A program made the translations under genes and the position numbers. DNA of 64,000 nt from Massilia alkalitolerans DSM 17462 (GTDB lineage: Bacteria > Pseudomonadota > Gammaproteobacteria > Burkholderiales > Burkholderiaceae_D): contig NZ_ATYR01000010.1 of NCBI RefSeq assembly GCF_000427785.1, positions 1-64,000 on the forward strand, read 5' to 3'. Positions 41,452 to 49,604 of this stretch are shown one piece after another. The notes beneath the pieces are model-generated. The model worked only from the letters and a program-made list of their open reading frames with translations. It did no database searches and was not told where the DNA came from. The stretch's first letter is position 1. Every line of letters begins with the position of its first letter.

Positions 41452-42777
41452 ATGTCCCGATTACCGAATGCCGACATGCCGCGCCAGCCTGCCCTCTCCC
41501 TCGTATTGAGCCTCCTGCTCGCCACCTCCGCCCAGGCCCAGGGCCTGTCCGCCACCGAACAGCGCATCCTCGAGGAGGTCAAGGCCTGGCAGCCCGAGGC
41601 CATCGGGCTGCTCGAGCGCAGCGCCCGCATCAACAGCGGCACCTTCAACCTGGCCGGCGTGCGCGCCACCGGCGAGGTGTTTCGCAAGGAGCTGGAAGCC
41701 CTGGGCTTCAAGACCGTCTGGATCGACATGCCGCGCGACATGGGGCGTGCCGGCCACCTGGTCGCCAACCGCAGCGGCAAGCAGGGCAAGCGCCTGCTGC
41801 TGCTCGGCCACCTCGACACCGTGTTCGAACCCGACGCGCCTGCCCCGCTGTGGGAACGCGAGAACGCCACCACGGCACGCGGCCAGGGCGTGGCCGACAT
41901 GAAGGGCGGGAACGTGGTCGCGATCGCGGCCCTGCGCGCCCTGCACCGCGCCGGGGCGCTCGAGAACACCACCATCACCGTGGTGTTCACCGGCGACGAG
42001 GAAGAAGCCGGCCACCCGCGCGAAGTCTCGCGCCGCGACATGATCGAGCTGGCCAAGCTGAGCGACGTGGCGCTCAGCTTCGAAGGCGCCGTCACCGGTC
42101 CGGATGGCCAGCCGATGGCGACCGTCGGGCGCCGCGCCACCGCCTTCTTCGACCTCGACGTCAAGGGCCGGCAAGGCCACTCGCAGGGCGTGTTCGGCCC
42201 CGCCGGCTATGGCGCCGTGTACGAGGCCGCGCGTATCCTCGACGGCTTCCGCCAGCAGGTGGTGGAGCCGGGCCTGAGCTTCAATCCGGGCGTGATCCTG
42301 GGCGGCACCGACGTCACGCTCGACGAGGCCAATGCGAAAGGCACGGCCGCCGGCAAGACCAATGTCGTCGCCAATACGGTGACCGTGCGCGGCGACCTGC
42401 GCTACCTCGACTACGCCCAGCGCGACCGCGCCCACGCGCGCATGCGCGAGATCGTCGCGCAAAGCCTGCCGGGCGCCGGCGCCACGATCGCTTTCCGCGA
42501 TTCCTATCCGCCGATGGCGGTCACGCCGGGCAACCTGAAACTGCTCGACTTATATTCGCAGGCCAGCCTGGATGCCGGCCTGGGCGCGGTCGGCGCGGTG
42601 CCGGCGGAAAAGCGCGGCGCCGGCGACATCCAGTTCGTCGCCCCCCTCATCGACAGCCTCGATGGCTTGGGCGCCAGCGGCGGCGCGGCCCATTCGCCCA
42701 ACGAGCACGTCGACCTCACTTCCCTGGAGCGCTCGGCGATCCGCGCCGCACTGTTGATGTACCGCCTGACACGGTAG
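41452..42777 (+). CDS. M20-family metallopeptidase (glutamate carboxypeptidase-like), exported
   Basis: The protein has 441 residues with a signal segment (about 14-30, ending AQAQ). Zinc-site motifs are in order: LLGHLDTVFE (His, Asp), GQGVADMKGGNVVAI (bridging Asp), FTGDEEEAGHP (catalytic Glu pair), and the last His in GGAAHSPNEHVDL. The central dimerisation domain contains VGRRATAFFDLDVKGRQGHSQG. Relatives are glutamate carboxypeptidase G2-type enzymes, so hydrolysis of peptides or folates in the periplasm is plausible. A second ATG eight codons in (41476) is an alternative start; neither has a strong ribosome site. Divergent from the SPFH operon with 115 bases between starts. Confidence 0.88.
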   Translation: MSRLPNADMPRQPALSLVLSLLLATSAQAQGLSATEQRILEEVKAWQPEAIGLLERSARINSGTFNLAGVRATGEVFRKELEALGFKTVWIDMPRDMGRAGHLVANRSGKQGKRLLLLGHLDTVFEPDAPAPLWERENATTARGQGVADMKGGNVVAIAALRALHRAGALENTTITVVFTGDEEEAGHPREVSRRDMIELAKLSDVALSFEGAVTGPDGQPMATVGRRATAFFDLDVKGRQGHSQGVFGPAGYGAVYEAARILDGFRQQVVEPGLSFNPGVILGGTDVTLDEANAKGTAAGKTNVVANTVTVRGDLRYLDYAQRDRAHARMREIVAQSLPGAGATIAFRDSYPPMAVTPGNLKLLDLYSQASLDAGLGAVGAVPAEKRGAGDIQFVAPLIDSLDGLGASGGAAHSPNEHVDLTSLERSAIRAALLMYRLTR

Positions 42778-42871
42778 GAGGGCGCACGGCTGGCGAAATT
42801 CCGTGGCAAAGCCAGCCGCTTCGCTGCAGAATAGGCTTGCCGGAGCATTTGCGACCATCCAGGAGGCTGTC

Positions 42872-44323
42872 ATGCGTGCGTGGACATATCTGCTGATCCT
42901 TATTTCCTTCTGCATGAGCGCCTGCGGCGGAGGCGGCGGCAACCCCGGCACCACCGGCCCCACGCCAACGCCGCCGACCGCCACCACCGGCTCGCTGGCG
43001 ATCACCACCAGCGGCCTGCCCGCCGGCGTGAACGCCGCGGTGCGCGTCAACGGCCCCGCCAACTACCAGCAAGACCTGACCGGCTCGCAAACCCTGTCGA
43101 ATCTCGCGCCCGGCAGCTACACCCTTGCCGCGGCCCCCGTGACCGCGGGCGGCCTCACCTATTCGCCCGCGCCCGCCTCGCAAAGCGCCGTCGTCAGCGC
43201 CGGCGCCACGGCCAGCGTCACGGTGGCGTATGCGAATGCGCCGGTAACCATCGCGCTGAGCCAGGTGGCGGCCAACCTCGACAACCCGACCTACCTCACC
43301 GCACCGGCGGGCGACACGCGCCTGTTCATCGTCGAGCGGGCCGGACGCATCCGCATCGTCGACAACGGCAATACGCTCACCGCCCCCTTCCTCGACATCA
43401 GCGGCCGCGTCTTCACGGGCGGCGAAGGCGGCCTGCTGTCGATGGCCTTCGACCCGCAGTTTTCCAGCAACCGCTACTTCTATCTCTACTACACCGACCC
43501 GCAGCAGAACATTGTCATCGAGCGCTTCAGCCTGGGCGCCAATTCCAACCTGGCCGATCCGACCTCGGGTCTGGTCATCATCCGCATCCCGCACCCCGGT
43601 TTCACCAACCATTTCGGCGGCCAGGTCGCCTTCGGCCCGGACGGCAACCTGTACCTGGCCACCGGCGACGGCGGCGGCGCGGGCGACCCCAACCGCAACG
43701 GCCAGAACCTGGACTCCTTGCTCGGCAAGCTGCTGCGGATCGACGTGCGCAATGCCACTGCCGCGGCGCCTTACCGCATCCCGGACGGCAATCCTTACGC
43801 CGGCCAGGCGGGGCGGCGCGCCGAGATCTGGGCGGCCGGGCTGCGCAATCCCTGGCGCTTCGCTTTCGATGGCAGCCAGCTCTACCTGAGCGACGTCGGC
43901 CAGGACCGGCGCGAAGAGGTCAATATCGGCCCAGTTTCAGCGGCTGGGCTCAATTACGGCTGGAACACGATGGAAGGCACCCTGTGCTACAACGCCGCCA
44001 GCTGCGAGCGCAGCGGCCTGACCCTGCCGGCCTTCGAATACGACCATGGCAGCAACGACGCCAACGGCTGCTCGATCACGGGCGGCTTCGTCTACCGCGG
44101 CAGTGCCATTCCCGGGCTGCAGGGACGCTATTTCTACTCGGATTACTGCCGCGGATTCCTGAAGAGTTTCCTCGCCGGCGCCGGCAGTGTCAGCGAGCAA
44201 CGCGACTGGAGCGTGGGCGACATCGGCAATGTGGTCTCCTTCGGGCAGGACGGCCAGGGCGAGTTGTACCTCATGACGTCGCGCGGCATCGTCTATAAAA
44301 TGGTCCGCTCGACCACTCCATGA
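42872..44323 (+). CDS. PQQ-type sugar dehydrogenase lipoprotein
   Basis: The 483-residue protein has a lipobox MSAC (Cys18) and a Gly/Pro/Thr linker. An Ig-like beta domain follows (about 40-125: SLAITTSGLPAGVNAAVRV, GSYTLAAAPVTAGG). The C-terminal glucose/sorbosone-dehydrogenase propeller (about 130-480) has DNPTYLTAPAGDTRLFIVERAG, GGEGGLLSMAFDPQF, FGPDGNLYLATGDGGGAGDP, IWAAGLRNPWRFAFD, VGQDRREEVNIG, LNYGWNTMEG and GGFVYRG. It should be an outer-membrane or periplasmic PQQ enzyme. AGGAGG lies five bases before the ATG at 42872, whereas upstream in-frame starts have no such site. Confidence 0.87.
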   Translation: MRAWTYLLILISFCMSACGGGGGNPGTTGPTPTPPTATTGSLAITTSGLPAGVNAAVRVNGPANYQQDLTGSQTLSNLAPGSYTLAAAPVTAGGLTYSPAPASQSAVVSAGATASVTVAYANAPVTIALSQVAANLDNPTYLTAPAGDTRLFIVERAGRIRIVDNGNTLTAPFLDISGRVFTGGEGGLLSMAFDPQFSSNRYFYLYYTDPQQNIVIERFSLGANSNLADPTSGLVIIRIPHPGFTNHFGGQVAFGPDGNLYLATGDGGGAGDPNRNGQNLDSLLGKLLRIDVRNATAAAPYRIPDGNPYAGQAGRRAEIWAAGLRNPWRFAFDGSQLYLSDVGQDRREEVNIGPVSAAGLNYGWNTMEGTLCYNAASCERSGLTLPAFEYDHGSNDANGCSITGGFVYRGSAIPGLQGRYFYSDYCRGFLKSFLAGAGSVSEQRDWSVGDIGNVVSFGQDGQGELYLMTSRGIVYKMVRSTTP

Positions 44324-44338
44324 GCTTAGAATAGAGCA

Positions 44339-44782
44339 ATGGCACGATTACAACTCACCTTCCCCGAAGACCAGTTCTACTATTCCACCCCGATGTCGGT
44401 ACGCGTAACCGACATCAACGCGGGCAACCATCTCGGCAACGACTCGATGATCTCGATGATCTCCGAGGCACGGGCGCGCTTCCTGTTCGAGTTCGGCGTC
44501 GCCGAGACCGAGCGTGACGGCACCGGCATCATCGTGACCGACCTGGCCACCACCTACCGCGCCGAGGCGCATGCGCGCGACCAGCTGCTGTTCGAGGTGG
44601 GGGTCATGGACTTCAACAAGTACGGCGGCGACATCATCTTCCGCATCACGCGCCCGCGCGACCGCAAGCTGATCGCCATGGCCAAGCAGGGCTTCGTCTT
44701 CTTCAACTACAAGTCCAGCCAGGTCGTGATGATGCCGGAAGAGTTCCGCGGCAAGTTCGACCGGGTCAACTGGATCGACTGA
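44339..44782 (+). CDS. hotdog-fold thioesterase (4HBT-like)
   Basis: The 147-residue protein is a hotdog fold of the 4-hydroxybenzoyl-CoA thioesterase type: VRVTDINAGNHLGNDSMISMISEARARFL, with the Asp/Asn region at the active site, then IIVTDLATTYRAEAHARDQLLFEVGV and AKQGFVFFNYKSSQVV. The substrate is a cytoplasmic acyl-CoA of unknown type. It starts 16 bases after the sugar dehydrogenase, and an intrinsic terminator follows at once, so the two are probably one transcript. Confidence 0.85.
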   Translation: MARLQLTFPEDQFYYSTPMSVRVTDINAGNHLGNDSMISMISEARARFLFEFGVAETERDGTGIIVTDLATTYRAEAHARDQLLFEVGVMDFNKYGGDIIFRITRPRDRKLIAMAKQGFVFFNYKSSQVVMMPEEFRGKFDRVNWID

Positions 44783-44787
44783 AAACG

Positions 44788-44816
44788 GCTGGGCCCGGCA
44801 ATCGGGCCCAGCTTTT
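44788..44816 (+). terminator. intrinsic terminator after the thioesterase
   Basis: A perfect nine-bp stem GCTGGGCCC/GGGCCCAGC with a seven-base loop is followed by TTTT, six bases after the stop codon. Confidence 0.85.
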
Positions 44817-44927
44817 CGGGCCGGGCTCCGCCGGTCTATCCCTTTCCCGAATCCGCCTGCCGGATCGTCGTCGTCTTCCAAAAATAGTTGGAACTTTTCT
44901 GCTGCCTCGGCGGAATACAGGTAAGAG

Positions 44928-45545
44928 ATGACGACCATGACCACGATCACCCCCGACCCCGCCGACCACGAACTGATGCGCCTGACGCATGCGGGCCGCG
45001 CCGACGCCTTCACGGCGCTGTACCGGCGCCACCAGGGTCCGCTGTACCGCTACGCGCTGATGCGCTGTGGGTCCGCGGACACGGCAGCCGACATAGTGCA
45101 GGAAGCCTTCATGGGCCTGCTCACGCAGCGTTTCGGCTTCGATCCGCTGCGCGGCCAGCTGCAGCATTTCCTGTTCGGCGTGGCGCGCAATGTGATCGTG
45201 AAGCTGGAGGAAGCGCGCCGCCGCCATGTCGCGCTGCCGGAGCCGCGGGTGGAAGAGGATCAGGACGGTGAGCTGGAGCTCGAGCAGGCCTGTGAAGGCG
45301 CCGAGCCGCTCACCCGCCTGCTGGGCATTGAAGCGGCCGAGGAAGTGCGGCGCGCGCTCGGCCTGCTGCCGCCGCACTACCGCGACGTCGTTATCCTGTT
45401 TGAACTGCATGAACTGTCGTACCAGGAGATCGCCGCGGTTTGCCAGGTGGATATCGGCACCGTGCGCTCGCGCCTGTCGCGCGGCCGGGCGGCCCTGGCC
45501 AAGCGCCTGCAGGCGCACGCGCCAGGCGCATGCCTGGCGAATTGA
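44928..45545 (+). CDS. ECF-type RNA polymerase sigma factor
   Basis: The 205-residue protein has sigma region 2 (ALYRRHQGPLYRYALMRCGSADTAADIVQEAFMGLL) and region 4 (LPPHYRDVVILFELHELSYQEIAAVCQVDIGTVRSRLSRGRAAL) joined by an acidic linker. These are the marks of a sigma-70 ECF factor. Two downstream genes with small gaps, a one-helix membrane protein and a secreted protein, complete the unit. A GGAAC motif at 44890-44894, as in ECF -35 elements, lies upstream and might allow autoregulation, though no clear -10 partner is visible. The first codon may be ATG 44928 or the ATG four codons later. Confidence 0.9.
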   Translation: MTTMTTITPDPADHELMRLTHAGRADAFTALYRRHQGPLYRYALMRCGSADTAADIVQEAFMGLLTQRFGFDPLRGQLQHFLFGVARNVIVKLEEARRRHVALPEPRVEEDQDGELELEQACEGAEPLTRLLGIEAAEEVRRALGLLPPHYRDVVILFELHELSYQEIAAVCQVDIGTVRSRLSRGRAALAKRLQAHAPGACLAN

Positions 45546-45553
45546 TGGAGTAG

Positions 45554-46045
45554 ATGATGGATACCAAGGACAAGCAAGACGACCTCGCCCCCTGCTTCGC
45601 CGCGCTGCGCAGCGAGCTGGCCGGCATCGACACCCCGCGCTGCGTCGAGAAGGAACTGCTGCAGGCCTTCGAGCGCCAGTTCGCACCGGCGAAGCGCCGC
45701 TGGTACCAGGCCCTGAGCCTGCCCCAATGGGGCACCGCCGGCGCCCTGTGCTCGCTGACGGTGGTCGTGCTGCTGCTGGCGCATGCGCCGCACCAGGCCG
45801 TGAGCGTGAGCAGCCAGCCCCTGGTCAGCTTCGACAGCGGAGGCGCCTTCGTCGCCCTCGATTCGCTCGAGCGGATCGAGGCCGAACCCGATGCGCGGCT
45901 GGTCGAGACCGAGGTGCCGCGCACTGCGCTGGCGCCGCTCGGCGTGCCGGTCAGCCCGGAAAACGCGGCCGACACCGTGCGGGCCGAGATGCTTGTCGCC
46001 GCCGACGGCCATCCACTGGCCGTGCGGCTCAGTTCCACCAACTAG
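45554..46045 (+). CDS. probable anti-sigma factor, single-pass membrane protein
   Basis: The 163-residue protein has a short cytoplasmic part (about 1-60), one membrane helix (GTAGALCSLTVVVLLLAHAP, about 60-80) and a periplasmic part with no recognised domain. No zinc-binding HxxxCxxC motif is present. The anti-sigma role is inferred from position eight bases after the ECF sigma gene and from topology. The third gene follows after 30 bases. Confidence 0.65.
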   Translation: MMDTKDKQDDLAPCFAALRSELAGIDTPRCVEKELLQAFERQFAPAKRRWYQALSLPQWGTAGALCSLTVVVLLLAHAPHQAVSVSSQPLVSFDSGGAFVALDSLERIEAEPDARLVETEVPRTALAPLGVPVSPENAADTVRAEMLVAADGHPLAVRLSSTN

Positions 46046-46075
46046 GACCAACATCCACCCACAAGAGGACATGAC

Positions 46076-47200
46076 ATGAACAAGAAGATTCTGCTTGCAG
46101 CACTGCTGGCCTGCGCCTTCGCCCCGGCCCTGGCCGGGGAGATGGGCTTCGACGAAGAACAGGTCGTCGAGCGCCGCATCGTCACCCGCACCGGCGGCGA
46201 GCTGCAGGCCGGCCACCCGGACGCCATGAACTTCGTCGATGCCGTGGGCGGCGGCGCCACGATGGTGCACATGTCGCGTGCCCGCATGATCAAGAATGCG
46301 CCCTACAGCGCCGAGATGGTATCGGAGCGCACCCAGACCCTGGGCGACGGCAACCAGATCGTGCACAAGACCAGCACGATGAGCTACCGCGACAGCGCCG
46401 GCCGCACCCGCACCGAGGTGCGCGGCGAAGACGGCGAACTGCGCACCGTGATGATCCACGATCCGGTGGAAGGGGTGCGCTATGTCCTGCGTCCGCGCGA
46501 CAAGACCGCGATCAAGGTCTCGGCGCCGAACGGCGCGGCCATGGCCGCCGTGCGTGAACAGGCCCGCGCCGCCGCAGCCGAAGCACGTGCCTCGGCCGCC
46601 GAGGCGCGCGTGGCCGGCGCCCAGGCCCGCCTCGCCGCCGACCAGGCGCGCATCAAGATCGAGGAATTGCGCCGCGAAGGCAAGCTGCCGGAAGGCGAAC
46701 GCTTCATCATCAAGCAGGTCGAGCGCTCAGGCAGCAGGGCCGGCGAGCACAAGGACGTGCAGATCCGCATCGCCCAGGTGGCGGGACCGCAGGCGGCGGC
46801 GCGCGTGGCGCCGGTGCTCGCCGGCGCGCTCGGCGACCACAAATGGGCCAGCAAGGCGGAAACCAAGGACCTCGGCACCCGCGAATTCAATGGCGTGAAG
46901 GCCACCGGCGTGCAGCGCAGCTACGAGATCCCCGCTGGCGAAATCGGCAACCGCAGTCCGATCGTCGTCAGCACCGAGACCTGGACCGCGCCGGAACTGC
47001 AGGCCGTGGTGTACCAGAAGCGCAGCGACCCGCGCAGCGGCGAATTCGTCTACCGCGCCGACAACCTGAAGCGCGAGGAGCCTGCCGCGGCCCTGTTCAC
47101 CGTGCCGTCGGACTATACGGTGAAGGATTCGGCGGCGCTGGCCAGGGAAGCGGCCGAGAAAGCGGCTGCGGCGCGCGCGAAGGCCGGGAAGAACGGCTGA
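46076..47200 (+). CDS. secreted coiled-coil protein of the ECF sigma operon
   Basis: The 374-residue protein has a signal peptide (MNKKILLAALLACAFAPALAG). The N-terminal part (VVERRIVTRTGGEL, MSYRDSAGRTRTEVRGEDGELRTVMIHDPVEGVRYVL) is beta-rich and resembles repeated lipoprotein-type sheets. An Ala/Arg/Glu-rich coiled coil spans about 155-215. A second beta region includes FNGVKATGVQRSYEIPAGEIGNRSPIVVSTETWTAPELQAVV, followed by an Ala/Lys tail. I do not recognise a family. It probably acts in the periplasm as effector or sensor of the sigma/anti-sigma pair. Confidence 0.72.
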   Translation: MNKKILLAALLACAFAPALAGEMGFDEEQVVERRIVTRTGGELQAGHPDAMNFVDAVGGGATMVHMSRARMIKNAPYSAEMVSERTQTLGDGNQIVHKTSTMSYRDSAGRTRTEVRGEDGELRTVMIHDPVEGVRYVLRPRDKTAIKVSAPNGAAMAAVREQARAAAAEARASAAEARVAGAQARLAADQARIKIEELRREGKLPEGERFIIKQVERSGSRAGEHKDVQIRIAQVAGPQAAARVAPVLAGALGDHKWASKAETKDLGTREFNGVKATGVQRSYEIPAGEIGNRSPIVVSTETWTAPELQAVVYQKRSDPRSGEFVYRADNLKREEPAAALFTVPSDYTVKDSAALAREAAEKAAAARAKAGKNG

Positions 47201-47210
47201 CCAGCCCCCG

Positions 47211-47250
47211 AAAAAACAAACCGGCGCGTCGGTTCACCGAGGCGCCGGTT
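47211..47250 (-). terminator. intrinsic terminator after the first DUF3016 gene
   Basis: On the minus strand a long hairpin, outer stem AACCGGCGC/GCGCCGGTT and inner TCGGT/ACCGA, is followed by TTTGTTTTTT. It lies 25 bases after the stop. Confidence 0.8.
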
Positions 47251-47274
47251 GTCATGGGTGAATCAGGAAACGAT

Positions 47275-47763
47275 TCAGGACTTCTTCTGCAGGATGGTCT
47301 TGTCGAACCACTCCTGGATCATGCGCTTCTCGAAGCGCCGGGGTTCGCTGTCATGCAGGCGGCTGCCGCGCTGCAGGTAGTTCATGTCCGACAGCTTGGC
47401 CTGGCCGCTCTGGATGACCTGGCCGTTGGCGCTCAGGGTGTAGCGCAGTTCCATGACCGGCCAGTCCGCCATGCCCTTGAGCACGCGCAGGTCGTTGCCG
47501 CCGCGCGTGTTCGGGTATTCACGGCCGGCGAGGTCGATGTCGGTCACATCCACCGTCAGCTCCTGCCCGGCCGGCAGCGACTTGCCCAGTTCGACAAAAT
47601 AATCCGCCAGGTCTTCCAGCACTTCCTTGCGCTCCCATGGCGCGAACGGCAGGTCGGAGAACTTGTCGGACTCCACATAATTGACGGTCACGCCCGCCGA
47701 GGCGGCGCCGGCACCCAGCGCGAGCAGGGCCGCGAGGGCCACTTTGCCAATCACCGTTTTCAT
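47275..47763 (-). CDS. DUF3016 secreted protein (copy 1)
   Basis: The 162-residue protein has a signal peptide (about 1-24, ending GAASA). The mature part matches DUF3016: VTVNYVESDKFSDLPF, WERKEVLEDLADYFVELGKSLPAGQELTVDVTDIDLAGREYP, LRVLKGMADWPVMELRYTL, and a C-terminal helix RRFEKRMIQEWFDKTIL. The function is unknown. It is a paralogue of the next upstream gene (about half identical by eye), so a tandem duplication. I chose the ATG giving MKTVIGK. In-frame ATGs further upstream would add residues before the signal. Confidence 0.85.
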   Translation of the reverse strand: MKTVIGKVALAALLALGAGAASAGVTVNYVESDKFSDLPFAPWERKEVLEDLADYFVELGKSLPAGQELTVDVTDIDLAGREYPNTRGGNDLRVLKGMADWPVMELRYTLSANGQVIQSGQAKLSDMNYLQRGSRLHDSEPRRFEKRMIQEWFDKTILQKKS

Positions 47764-47893
47764 TGCTTTCCCTTTCATTGTTCCGAACCCCTTCATGTTC
47801 CGAATATACGCCCTTTGCGCCGCCTTTCCAGTGCCGGCTTGTCGGCGTTTTGTATCGAAATGTTAGGTCCGCAATACAAATGGCTCCGGCAAA

Positions 47894-47917
47894 TGGAAAC
47901 GGCGCCTCGCGGCGCCG
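47894..47917 (-). terminator. candidate terminator after the second DUF3016 gene
   Basis: A seven-bp stem CGGCGCC/GGCGCCG with a four-base loop is followed on the minus strand by TTTCC. The T run is short, so termination may be partial and allow readthrough into copy 1. Confidence 0.5.
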
Positions 47918-47941
47918 CCCTTCCCCTGCCGGTATAGCGGT

Positions 47942-48436
47942 TCAGCCGGGCTTCTTGGTCAGGATGGTCTTCTTGAACCAGTCCTGCAGCATGCGCTTCT
48001 CGTAGCGCAGGTTGTCCATTTCCATGGACATCTTCACCTTGCGGTTCATGTAGCCCACGTCGGAAATCTGGGCGGTGCCGCTGTCGAACACCTGGCCCTT
48101 GCTGCTCAAGGCGTACTGCAGCTCGATCAGCGGCCAGTCGGACTTGCCTTCGAGGACGCGCATGTCGCCGCTGGCGCGCTGTCCAGGGTATTCGCGGCCG
48201 GCCAGGTCGACGTTGTAGATGTTGACGGTCAGGTCGGTACCCGCCGGCAGGTCTTCGCCCAGCTTCTTGATGTATTCCGCCAGCTTGTTCAAGATATCCT
48301 TGCGTTCCCAGTCGCCGCTCGGGAGGTCCGCAAACTGCTCCATATTGACGTAGTTGACGGTCACTTCCGCCGAGGCGGTGCCGGCGCCCAGTGCGAGTGC
48401 GACTGCGAGAGCTGCTTTTCCAACTATTTTTTTCAT
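47942..48436 (-). CDS. DUF3016 secreted protein (copy 2)
   Basis: The 164-residue protein has a signal peptide (MKKIVGKAALAVALALGAG, ending TASA). The same DUF3016 features as its neighbour are present: VTVNYVNMEQFADLPSGDWERKDILNKLAEYIKKLGEDLPAG, VDLAGREYPGQR, DMRVLEGKSDWPLIELQYAL and RYEKRMLQDWFKKTIL. The conserved DLAGREYP and the final aromatic helix are shared by both copies. GGAGGGGAG lies close before the ATG. A 102-bp imperfect palindrome lies immediately upstream, in the likely 5' leader. Confidence 0.87.
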   Translation of the reverse strand: MKKIVGKAALAVALALGAGTASAEVTVNYVNMEQFADLPSGDWERKDILNKLAEYIKKLGEDLPAGTDLTVNIYNVDLAGREYPGQRASGDMRVLEGKSDWPLIELQYALSSKGQVFDSGTAQISDVGYMNRKVKMSMEMDNLRYEKRMLQDWFKKTILTKKPG

Positions 48437-48454
48437 TTCTCTCCCCTCCCTTTT

Positions 48455-48556
48455 AAAGCGGCTAATAAACCTCCATGGCTGCGTTGTAAGGTCTTGCCGT
48501 ACAGGCGTACTGTCTTCGACCTTACGCCTTGCCCTGAAGGTTTTGTTAGCCGCTTT
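48455..48556. repeat. 102-bp imperfect palindrome, MITE-like
   Basis: The outer arms AAAGCGGCTAA (48455-48465) and TTAGCCGCTTT (48546-48556) are exact inverted copies. Further in, GTAAGGTC and GACCTTAC also pair, with related bases between, leaving a central loop around GTACAGGCGTAC. The whole would fold into one long imperfect hairpin. It has no coding capacity. It could be a miniature mobile element or a structured leader of the DUF3016 gene. Confidence 0.65.
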
Positions 48557-48704
48557 TACTGTTCAATATTCTTACCCATCAATAAATATACGCCCTTTGC
48601 GTGCGCTTGCCAGTCTCTTTTGTGGAAGTTTTGCGTCCAAGAGTTAGATTACGCACAGGGCATACGCCGGGCTCAGCCGACAATGCGGGGGAGGAGGTCG
48701 AACC

Positions 48705-49445
48705 ATGCCCGAAGGACCGTCGTTATATATCTTGAAGGAGCTGGTCAAGGATTTCACCGGCCAGGAGATCGTGCGCGCCGACGGCAACGTCCGCGCCATC
48801 GACCCGGCGCGCCTGGTGGGCCAGCGCATCGAGGCCATTCACACCTGGGGCAAGCACCTGCTGATCGAGACGCCGGGCATGGTGGTACGCGTCCACTTCC
48901 TGTTGTTCGGCACCTACCGCATCAACGAGCGGCGCGAGGAGAAGACCCCGCGCCTGTCCATCGAAACCGCCAATGGCAACGAACTCAACCTCTATGCCTG
49001 CCAGGTCCGGGAGATCGACCGCGCCACGTATGAGGCCTACGATTTCAGTGCCGACGTCATGTCCGACGCCTGGGACCCGAAGCGAGCGCGCAAGAAGCTG
49101 CGCGCCCAGCCCGACATGCTGGCCTGCGACGCCCTGCTCGACCAGGACATCTTTTCGGGCGTCGGCAACATCATCAAGAACGAAGTCCTGTTCCGCATCC
49201 GCGTGCATCCGCTGTCGACGGTCGGCGCCCTGCCCGCGCCCAAGCTGCGCGCACTCGTCGATGAAGCCCGCCAATACTCCTTCGACTTCCTGGAATGGAA
49301 GCGTCAATACGTGCTCAAGCAGCACTGGCTGGCCCATGCGAAACGCATTTGCCCACGCTGCAACATTCCCTTCCTGAAAGCCAACCTCGGCCGCAGCAAC
49401 CGCCGCAGCTTCTACTGTGAGCGCTGTCAGAAACGCTACGACTAA
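48705..49445 (+). CDS. Fpg/Nei-family DNA glycosylase, endonuclease VIII-like
   Basis: The 246-residue protein starts MPEGPS; the N-terminal Pro and Glu3 are the catalytic pair of the family, and MPEGP is the Nei-type opening. It has TWGKHLLIETPGMVVRVHFLLFGTYR, the helix-two-turn-helix region LDQDIFSGVGNIIKNEVLFRIRVHP, and a C-terminal zinc finger CPRC...CERC. It removes oxidised bases and nicks the strand in base-excision repair. GGGGAGGAGG precedes the ATG. It stands alone between the DUF3016 pair and the HD-GYP gene. Confidence 0.9.
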   Translation: MPEGPSLYILKELVKDFTGQEIVRADGNVRAIDPARLVGQRIEAIHTWGKHLLIETPGMVVRVHFLLFGTYRINERREEKTPRLSIETANGNELNLYACQVREIDRATYEAYDFSADVMSDAWDPKRARKKLRAQPDMLACDALLDQDIFSGVGNIIKNEVLFRIRVHPLSTVGALPAPKLRALVDEARQYSFDFLEWKRQYVLKQHWLAHAKRICPRCNIPFLKANLGRSNRRSFYCERCQKRYD

Positions 49446-49497
49446 GGATAGTTTCCGGGTATGTGACATCGTTAACCAACACTTTTAATGTTGCCTG

Positions 49498-49526
49498 TTG
49501 TTAAGGACTGATGGTCGTACTACAAT
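49498..49526 (+). promoter_or_regulatory. sigma-70 promoter of the HD-GYP regulator gene
   Basis: TTGTTA (49498-49503) and TACAAT (49521-49526) are 17 bases apart, about 78 bases before the start codon. Confidence 0.65.
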
Positions 49527-49604
49527 CGTTTTGACTTGCGGCTATGTCTTACACGTTTCCGCCGCCAAACGTTGCGATTGATCAACCCGAGCAAACGGTA
49601 GCCT

